A stretch of DNA of 64,000 nt from Candidatus Melainabacteria bacterium. Lineage in GTDB: Bacteria > Cyanobacteriota > Vampirovibrionia > Obscuribacterales > Obscuribacteraceae. The notes below the pieces were generated by a model. That model did no database searches and had not been told where the DNA came from. It saw only the letters and a list, made by a program, of their open reading frames with translations. The stretch lies in assembly GCA_016716405.1 (NCBI GenBank), contig JADJWK010000002.1, forward strand, positions 310,001 to 374,000, given 5' to 3'. Both the position numbers and the translations under genes were made by a program. Shown here one piece after another: positions 44,671-52,900 of this stretch (the stretch's first letter is position 1; each line of letters starts with the position of its first letter).

Positions 44671-44702
44671 GGGGATTTTCCCATACCAGGGGGGAAATCC
44701 CC
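44671..44702. promoter_or_regulatory. GGGGATTTTCCC element in a 12-bp hairpin
   Basis: GGGGATTTTCCC (44671-44682) pairs with GGGGAAATCCCC (44691-44702) with one G-T pair, eight-base loop. It follows protein B by 17 bp and precedes protein C by about 90 bp. The left arm recurs at 46865 and 53742. There is no T tract, so it may be an operator or a processing site instead of a terminator. Confidence 0.6.
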
Positions 44703-44774
44703 GATTCCCAATTCCACCGGCATTTCTTACGATACTAATCACGGACGCAAACTCCTCAAGAACAAACCAGGAAA

Positions 44775-45521
44775 ATGAAAAGCAACCTCACCAGCTCGAA
44801 TAAGACAAGCCTGAAAACGGCAGTTGGCCTCGCGCTGGCTCTGGGGCTCGCAAGCTCTTCCTTCTATATGGAAGCGAGCGCCCAGGGGCTGGATGCCAAA
44901 GCCGGACTTCTTGGCGAGACCAGCGGACTGAGCCCGGACCAGGACACTCTCCTGCCACCCGTAGTGGTGCCTTTCACTCATAAACCGGTGAAAGTCCTCA
45001 ACGCAGAAGTAGAAGATGATGTCACCCCGGTGCTGGCTCCCGACCAGGAGCATATGAATATGAGCTCGGCCGGCGGAGTTCAATCCGCTCGCCATCTGCG
45101 TCAGAGCGCCATCAACTCGCTCATGACCGGAGGCAATCTCGCCTCGCTCAACCCTCAGGCTGGTGCCGACCCCGGTCAAATAGCCCGGACCTTCAATCCC
45201 CTGGTCGACCCCAGTCAGACTGCCCAGCTCACCGGTCAACCGGACTGGCTGGCTCCTCAAGATGCAGGCGCTGCCATGCAGCATCCCGGCTATATCGGCA
45301 ATATCGGCCAGACTCAAACTCTCACCGCCGGTTCCAGAGTGCCCATAGTCAGACGGGATATCCGCAGAGGCGGCATGGGCAATGCCATCGCCGGATTCAC
45401 ATCCCTTGGCGCCGGCATGCTCACCGGATCCACCCTGCGCAGGCCTAACAGCCTCATGGGTCTGGGTATCATGGGACTGACCTCTACCGGTTTCGGTGTT
45501 CGTAACGGATTTCATTTTTAG
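44775..45521 (+). CDS. Exported protein C of the T4S locus
   Basis: Protein of 248 residues with a signal peptide (about 12-36, ending EASAQ). The mature part is polar, rich in Gln, Asp, Pro and Leu, with a Gly-rich end (MGNAIAGFTSLGAGML, LMGLGIMGLTSTGFG) that is moderately hydrophobic and ends in Phe (GFHF). A C-terminal aromatic residue after Gly-rich alternating sequence can mark outer-membrane insertion, but the length is too short for a barrel by itself. No family is recognised. Protein D starts 10 bp after its stop. Confidence 0.65.
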   Translation: MKSNLTSSNKTSLKTAVGLALALGLASSSFYMEASAQGLDAKAGLLGETSGLSPDQDTLLPPVVVPFTHKPVKVLNAEVEDDVTPVLAPDQEHMNMSSAGGVQSARHLRQSAINSLMTGGNLASLNPQAGADPGQIARTFNPLVDPSQTAQLTGQPDWLAPQDAGAAMQHPGYIGNIGQTQTLTAGSRVPIVRRDIRRGGMGNAIAGFTSLGAGMLTGSTLRRPNSLMGLGIMGLTSTGFGVRNGFHF

Positions 45522-45531
45522 GATAAGAGCC

Positions 45532-46194
45532 ATGAAAGCTAAGTTTTTCACCATCGCAGTAATATCGACCGCCGCGGCGGGCGCTACCTTGCTATCGACA
45601 GCGGACCCGGCCATGGCTCAGGGAGCTCGCTTCGCCTTCGAGCCCAACGTGTACGGAACCGAGAAGTTCAAGCGGCGCCATGCTTATGTAGGACCGCAGC
45701 ACGCTGTCTCCAGAGGCGCGGTGCCCAGCAATATGCTCGGAATCGATCCTACTTTCGTGGCCAAGGCGCCGCCTCCGGCTCCCATTCCGCAAGTCAGCCC
45801 GGTTATGACCGCGGCGACTCCGGCAATCCTGCCCAGTCAGCTCCCCCGCGTGACCGGTCAGTTCCGAGAATCTTTCGGTAAACCTGCTCAGCCCAAGGCT
45901 CTGGTTGCAAACCAGGCGCCAGCCATGAGCGTTCCGAAGCAGCTGTCTGCTCCGCCTGCCCAGCAAGCAAGCAAGAGCGTCGCAGCAAGACTGGGTCCCA
46001 GACCCCACCACGCTAATCGTAGCGTCAATGCCAGGCTGGCAAGAAGACCTGCACCTTCCGCCGCCTCCGCAACACCCAAGATCGCCAGCTATGGAAACAA
46101 CAAATTCTATTCGCCCGGTGGTCACACACCTGCGTCGACAGGCTCCGGAAGCAGAACCGATGCCAGTGTCTACGGAAAAGTACTCCATCACTAA
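45532..46194 (+). CDS. Exported basic Pro/Ala-rich protein D of the T4S locus
   Basis: Protein of 220 residues from ATG 45532 with a signal peptide (about 1-29, ending DPAMAQ). The mature part is strongly basic and rich in Pro, Ala and Gln (RLGPRPHHANRSVNARLARRPAP), with no recognised domain. It is too basic and unstructured for an enzyme; a DNA- or polymer-binding exported protein is conceivable. It starts 10 bp after protein C, so both share a transcript. Confidence 0.65.
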   Translation: MKAKFFTIAVISTAAAGATLLSTADPAMAQGARFAFEPNVYGTEKFKRRHAYVGPQHAVSRGAVPSNMLGIDPTFVAKAPPPAPIPQVSPVMTAATPAILPSQLPRVTGQFRESFGKPAQPKALVANQAPAMSVPKQLSAPPAQQASKSVAARLGPRPHHANRSVNARLARRPAPSAASATPKIASYGNNKFYSPGGHTPASTGSGSRTDASVYGKVLHH

Positions 46195-46272
46195 CTACTC
46201 AACTCTCGTAAAACTCTCATGACTACAAAGACCATTAATACAAAGTTCCAATCGAACATAGGAGGTTCACTA

Positions 46273-46707
46273 ATGGCAACGAAGAAACTAACCAAACTTG
46301 CGAAGAAGATCACCTCTTCTCACTCGTTTAAGGTTGCCTCGCGCGTGGGTATCCTCCTCGCTCCGCAACTCGTCCTCATGGCTATTGGTGTCTATGACCA
46401 AGCAGCTCATGCCCAGGGCTTGGTCGGCGCGCCGGTAGACCCCCGCTACGGGCAATCCAACGAAGTCGGTCAGCTTGCTGATTTCGGCTATGACACCGCT
46501 CGCGACATATCCCGCGTCGTGACCGCTCTCTCCACGGTGCCTTCATCCCTTGCCGGTATGAAGATCGCTTTCGGTCAGAGAGACGGCGGTGAAGCTGCGA
46601 TGAACGTGGCTAAGGGTCTCGGTGTAGGATTCGGCGGACCGACCGCGGTCCACCTGATCGGCACCTTCGCCATCAACAACTACGGCGGTCTCGGCGGCGG
46701 TCTCTAA
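46273..46707 (+). CDS. VirB2-like pilin candidate
   Basis: Protein of 144 residues with a long basic leader and hydrophobic segment ending AAHAQ (about residue 47), leaving a mature part of about 97 residues. It contains two moderately hydrophobic segments joined by a short polar loop: the first ends in IAFGQRDGGEAA, the second is NVAKGLGVGFGGPTAVHLIG. That loop and the FG-n-GP pattern resemble TrbC/VirB2 pilins, which polymerise into the T4S pilus. ATG 46273 has AGGAGG upstream. It is directly upstream of the VirB6-like gene and is followed by a stable hairpin, as expected for a highly expressed structural gene. The assignment rests on pattern and context. Confidence 0.55.
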   Translation: MATKKLTKLAKKITSSHSFKVASRVGILLAPQLVLMAIGVYDQAAHAQGLVGAPVDPRYGQSNEVGQLADFGYDTARDISRVVTALSTVPSSLAGMKIAFGQRDGGEAAMNVAKGLGVGFGGPTAVHLIGTFAINNYGGLGGGL

Positions 46708-46770
46708 ACTCGAGATCAATCGCCCGCGATCGGCATAGACAAAGCATCTGAAGATGTCTGTCGAACGGCT

Positions 46771-46806
46771 CGTAATGTCCGGTATCAATAGATACCGGGC
46801 ATTACG
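46771..46806 (+). terminator. Strong hairpin after the pilin candidate
   Basis: CGTAATGTCCGGTATC (46771-46786) and GATACCGGGCATTACG (46791-46806) form a 16-bp stem with one G-T pair and loop AATA. It follows the pilin stop by 63 bp. The T tract is weak, so it may protect the pilin mRNA 3' end as well as attenuate read-through. A second hairpin (TTTCGGG 46821-46827 with CCCGAAA 46836-46842) follows. Confidence 0.7.
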
Positions 46807-46864
46807 TTGCTTCCGGGGATTTTCGGGCGGAAAGCCCCGAAACAGTAGTATTTCCGTTCCCCAT

Positions 46865-46876
46865 GGGATTTTCCCC
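46865..46876. promoter_or_regulatory. GGGATTTTCCCC element upstream of the VirB6-like gene
   Basis: Second copy of the near-palindrome GGGnATTTTCCC, 65 bp upstream of TTG 46942 and just before a candidate promoter at 46889-46917. Confidence 0.5.
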
Positions 46877-46888
46877 AATGACAGATCC

Positions 46889-46917
46889 TTGACTGATCCA
46901 TAGACTCTAGATATTGA
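46889..46917 (+). promoter_or_regulatory. Candidate promoter of the VirB6-like gene
   Basis: TTGACT (46889-46894), a 17-bp spacer and TATTGA (46912-46917) form a good sigma-70 type promoter, with a leader of about 18 bases to TTG 46942. Confidence 0.5.
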
Positions 46918-46941
46918 CACCCGTTTCTCCGTCCCTTCTGG

Positions 46942-49900
46942 TTGAAAGCAGTGTACAAGGCACTTAACGCAATAAGAGTTAGTAGAGCCAAAAGAGCAAT
47001 CCTGGTGCTTTTCGCCCAGTTCGTGCTCCTGGCTCCTTATTTCATTTCGCTCTCGGCTCTCGCTCAGACCGAGCCTACCGGTCCCGGACAGGAATATGGC
47101 AATCAGGCCGTTCCCCAGGGAGCCGGTGCCGGCACCGACGAGACTGCCCAGGAGTACAACGAGCCCAGCACCACCCTCGTGCAGCAGGACGCCGAGCAGA
47201 ACACCCAGAACGTCACCACCGAAGTGGAAGACCTTCTCGACGGCGACAATGCTGTCACCTATAACGACGTTTACCAGGGTCTGCACACTTTCTGGGGCTC
47301 GGACATCATCACCAACCTCTTCCACAACATCGGTCACCTGATCGGTAAGTGGATAACCGAATTCATCAACGGCTGGGTATCCGACGCGGTTCGTTTCCTG
47401 ACAGCTCTCCTGCGTGTCTTCGTGCTCAACCCCAATATCGCCGTCAACGGTCTCAACGGCAATCCCGACGACAACATCTCCCGCTGGATCCGCCAGGGCG
47501 CCGACCTGATGTATGCCATCGCCGTCGACCTCCTGCTCCTGCTCTTCATCCTCTGTATATGGAAATACTGGGCTGAAGCAGCCTGGCGCGGCGGCGGCAA
47601 CCTCATGGGCGCTGTCGGTCGTCTCATCTTCACCGCCGGTCTGATGCTCGCCTGGCCTACTATCTATGCCTTCGAGATCCAGATCACCAATGAGATGATC
47701 AAATATATCTTCTTCAATTCATCGGATCAGGTGATGCAGCTCGACGCAGCCATGGCGGCCGCGGTCAAGGGCGGACTTCTCTCGGTCACCGGTCTTATCG
47801 TCAATGCCACAGCTCCGGTTGCCGGTCAGGTCCTCGGCGGTATTCTCGGAGGCGGCGCCGGCGGTCTCGCTCTCGGCACCATCGCCGGTGGAGTGGCCTG
47901 GGCCGGTCTGATCGTATATATGATTCTCGGCGCCATCCTGATCACCCAGCTCGTCTATATCCTTGTTCTGAAAGCGATCCAGACCGCGCTTCTCACCGCC
48001 CAGTACATGTTCGCTCCGATCTTCCTGGTCTTCTTCGCCACCCCTGATACCGAGTCGGTCACTTCCGGTTTCGTCAGGTCCTTCGTCGAAGTCAGCCTCT
48101 GGACATTCTTCTGGGTAGGTCTTCTCAAGATCATGGTGATCGTCATCCTTTCCGACTATAACCCCTGGGGCAAACTGGTCCTGGCGGTAGGCGTCCTGCA
48201 GCTGATGATCAAGGTCCCCGAATTCATGGCCAAGGCCCAGATCTCCCCGGCCTCGGATTTCATCAGAGCCGGATCGATCATCGGTGGACTGGCGGGCGCG
48301 GCCAAAGCAGTGGGCTCCACTCTCGCCCAGCGCTCCCAGCAGCTCGCCGGAGTGATCGGCGGAAACACCACTACAGGTGCCGCCCCCGGTCCCGAGCAGT
48401 CGAAAGCCGAAAAACTCAACGGGCTTCCCAACGGCGTCTCCAACCAGGACACCCTGGGCAAGTTCAACAGCGTCAGCCAGGGCGGCGATCCCAACGATCC
48501 AACAAATGGACCGAAAGGACCGAAAGGACCGAAAGGACCCGACGGACCCGAACTCGACGAGAACGGCAAGCCGATCAATCCCAGCGACAAGCCCGATGCC
48601 GATGGTCTTGTTCCTCCGGACAAGAAGAAGGACGAGGACGAGAAAAAGAAGAAAGAAGGCGGCGACGGCACCGGAACCGGCACCGATGCAACCGGCAAGA
48701 CCGTCAACACAGCCACCGATCCTCTCGGCGCCTCGGTGACACCGGGTACTACAACTGGAACCGGCACCGGAACCGGAACCGGCGCCACCAGCCCCAATAC
48801 CGGCAAGACAGCCACTATCGATACCTCGGCCATCAGCAATACCACCGCTGCCATCGTCAAGGGCGCCGGTGAAGCCGCGCAGTCCCTGGACAATTCCAGA
48901 GAGCGCAACAAAGGCGCCGGAACCGGCACGGAGAGCCCCGCGGATCGCGAGACCAGAGCAGCAGCCGAGCAGCTCGCTTTCGATTTCCAGAACGAGAAGA
49001 ATCTCGAGAATGCAGGAGTGGACGAGAAAGCCACCGGCGAGCTCGCCGAAGCTTCGGTGAAGGGCAAAGTCCTCGATACCGGAAGCGATAAGGGCGCAGG
49101 CACCAAGGATGGCGGCAAGGGCGACAGCACCAAGAAAGAAGACCAGTCCAAAGACGGACAGCTCGACAAGTTCGCTGGCGCTCTGGCTTCCCAGGTCCTG
49201 CCCGGCAAGGGTCAGAATCAGAAAGAAGCAGCCTCGGGCAAGGGTGTCGACACTCCGGTCAACCGGAATATCAACCCGGTAGACAAAGATGGCCGGGGTG
49301 AGAAAGATGTCCAGGGAGAGCTTTTCAGCGCTCAGGACCTGGCCGCGCTCAGCCGTGAGGGTGTGGAAGGCGCCGTGGCCGATGCCATCGACGGCGATGC
49401 CGACGGCAAATCCGTCGATGTCGACATGGACCAGGAAATCGCCGATCAGAGCAAAGCCACCGCACCCGGCGGTCTGGTGGCAGGCAAGACCGTGGTCGGC
49501 AAGCTCGCCTCCAGGGGCGGCAACACCAGCAGTAAAGACGTCAAGACTTCCGGCGTTGTGTCGGGCAACGATACCCAGATCAACTCCGCTCCCCCCAAGC
49601 CCGGCTCGATCAGCACCACCACCGATGGTCCCAAAGCCAAAGACGCCTCCAGCACCCAGCTCGAGCAGGTGACCAGCGAGCCTCATATGGCAGTGGTGGA
49701 CCCTTCCACCGGGATCGGCACCGACGAGGAAGTGAAGGGGCCGGATCTGGCAGTCTCGGCCACACCGCTCAACAGCGGCTCCAGCAAAGGTCTCAATCTC
49801 ACCATCGATCCCAAGGCTCTAGTAGCCGGCGGCAAGGGTGGCGTCAAGTCCGAGGTCAGCGGCTCTCTCAAGACCGATGGCTCTGTTGCCGACAATGCCG

Positions 49901-52900
49901 GCTCTCCTCAGGTCAAGACCGATGTCCAGGGCAGAGTGCTCAGCCAGGGAGGCGGCGACAAGGTAGCTGCCGATATCGGCAGTCCTCAGTCGCTTGATGC
50001 CGGCATGACCGCTGACGCCCAGGGGCTCAAGACGGAAGACGTGACCATGACTGCTGACGGCAAGATTGTCGAGAGCAGCGGCCAGATGCGTTTCAATTTC
50101 GGACCTTCGATTCAGGCTAAAGGCGTCAAAGCAGGCGGTTCTAACGCACAGGGCGACGTCAAAGCCGATCTGACCGCTTCCGCTGATGGCTCGCCCACCG
50201 GCGGCGTCGATGCCACTCTCAAGACCGATGCGAAAGTCGTGGGTGGAGACAATAGAAGCGGTCAGGTCAGCCTCAACGCCACCGAGAACCTGACTGCCGA
50301 GAGCAGCAATGCCGACCTGCCCGATGGAGCCACTCTCACCGCCGACGGCAAGATCGTGGAAGCCGGCGGCCAGATGCGCTTCAACTTCACGCCGCCCTCG
50401 CAGCAGAGCCGCACCCCCAGCCCGCAGAACCAGACCGGCGATATCAAAACCGACACTCCCACCATCGATGCCGGCTCGCAAACCGGCGGTGCCGTGGACG
50501 CCACTCTCAGAACCGACGCGAAAGTCGTGGGTGGAGACAATAAAAGCGGTCAGGTCAGCCTCAATGCCACCGAGAACCTGACTGCCGAGAGCAGCAATGC
50601 CGACCTGCCCGATGGAGCCACTCTCACCGCCGACGGCAAGATCGTGGAAGCCGGCGGCCAGATGCGCTTCAACTTCACGCCGCCCTCGCAGCAGGGCCGC
50701 ACCCCCAGCCCGCAGAGCCAGACCGGCGATATCAAAGCCGAGACAGCGAATGTCGATGGCAGCTTGCCAACAGGAAGTGTTGACGCCACTCTCAGAACCG
50801 ACGCCAAGATCGTCGGGGAAGGCGGCAAGGGTCAGTCCATGACCGTCAACGCCACCGAGACCCTGAGCAGCGACGGCGCCATGGCTTTCCCTGATGGAGC
50901 CACTCTCACCGCCGACGGCAAGATCGTCGAGCCTTCCGGTCAGATCCGTCTGCCCTTCCCGCATGTGGTTCCCGGCGGAACGAAAGCGGCCACCACCCCC
51001 AACACCCAGGGTGTCAATATCGAGACTGTGGACTCGGGCACGCCCAATTCGCAAGACGCCAGCGCCAGCGCCAAGATTGCCCTGAATGCCCCGGGCACCA
51101 GCGGCAAATCCGGAGCCGAGCAGACCATCAATGTCGACACCACCGGTGCCGATACCGGAGCCATGGAGCTTCCTGCCGGCGCCACCATCACCGCCGACGG
51201 CAAGATTGTCGAAGCCGGCGGCCAGATGCGTCTGCCTTTCACCCATGTGGCAAGCCAGGTCAAGACCGGCGCCCAGGATGTGAGGATGGACGGCAGCACC
51301 GGCAATGCCCAGGATGGCACAGGCACCAGCACTACCAATGTAAGGCTCAATGCCGGCGGCAAGCCCGGCGATGTCACAACCAATGTGGAAGGCACCGTCC
51401 TCCAGCAGGACGAGCAAGCCAGCCCTCAGCAAGTGCAGCTCACCCAGGAGGCGGCCAGGCAAGCGGCTCAGAGCCAGCCTGTTCAGGTAAGCATGGCTCC
51501 GCCCACCAGAGGCGTCAACACCGGCTCTCCTCAAGTCAAGCTCGATGCCAGCGGTCAGCCCGTGACCGGCGACAACGCCCAGACGAATGTCTCGGGCCGG
51601 GTGCTCGGCGGTAGCGGCGGCGGTGCGGGCGGCGGCAGCGGCGGTCCCCCGGTTGATCCTCCGGACCCCGGCGACAGCAGCACCCCCGGTCCGGACAGCC
51701 CGTACCTCAATATGTATAACACCAGCAACGAGCAGAAGCCGTTTTCTACCTACCAGCAAGCCGGCTACCGCTGGATCGGACCGAGAACCATCGCCGGCAA
51801 CATCCGTCTGGCCAAAGACACCACCCTCGGTCCCTCCACCTCCGGTGAAGCCGAGCTCCTGGGCAACGGCAAGGGTCAGACCTTCCATGTCCGCACCGGC
51901 CGCGATGCCAGCGAAGAGCAGATCGCCATGCAGATGATGACTGCCGGTTACGCTCAGTATGTCGGCTCCGACCCCGTGGCTTATGACGCGGCCCGCGCCT
52001 CGGCTATGGAATCCGGCGCCCACAAGCCCCAGAACTGGAAAGAGCGCATGGCAGCCGGCATCATGACCTATAACGGCGGCGCCTGGTCGCAGACCGCTGT
52101 CGCCAAGCAGCGCTTCCAGCAAGCCATGTACTCGCAGGCCGTCCAGGGCTCCCAGGCATATGTCCTGAACCAGCCCGGCAACGCCTACACCGAATATCTC
52201 AACGACCGCTTCGGTCCCATGGACGAAGAGCAGCAAGCCATGGGCGCTTTCATCATGAGCAATGCCGGCTCGCCGGAATCGGCCTGGAACTGGAAACATA
52301 TCCCCGCCACCGAATCCCTGGTCCAGAACGCCATTCCCATCAGCGGTATGTCCAGAGCCGTGGCGTCGCACATGAATATCATGAGAGCGCAGCCCTGGGC
52401 GAAAGGTCACAGAATCCGCGGCGGCGTAGCCTATATGAACGCCAGAATGGCCGAAGAGCTTCCGGGCGTCTCCCCGATGAGTGGCGTGGCCACTGTCTGG
52501 GCCGGTCGCGAAGCTCAGATCATGCCCAACGAGGTCGTCGACACTGTCGGCGCCCTGGCCCACGAGTTCGGCGAGACCGCCTGCCAGAACGTCGCCCTGG
52601 TAAACCGTATCGCCACCGAAGTCGGCGCCGGCAAAGATCCGGAAGAATATTCCAATGCCTACAAGGCGATGACCGGTATGGCCAACGCCGGCAACGCAGC
52701 CAGACAGCGCGTCCAGCAGATAGTCCAGGGTCAGGTGATCCGCTCCGGCGGTGCTCCCTCCATCGCGAGCTCGGTGTCGCTGGGTGGTCAGACCTATATG
52801 AACGACGTTCCGGTGGAAGTGGAGCTGGTGGACAGCGGCACTCATGCAGAGCCCGAGCTTCCCGGCAACCTTTCTCAGATCGCCGGCGCTGCCGCCGTTG

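Noticed and set aside
50053..51240. Sliding-clamp-binding function for the QMRLPF peptides
   Set aside because: The peptides are in the extension of a membrane channel protein with a signal-like N-terminus, where the clamp would not be available; kept only as a pattern note.
52540..52600. Zinc protease (HExxH) motif in the VirB6 C-terminal domain
   Set aside because: The sequence is AHEFGETA, lacking the second histidine, so no metalloprotease site is supported.
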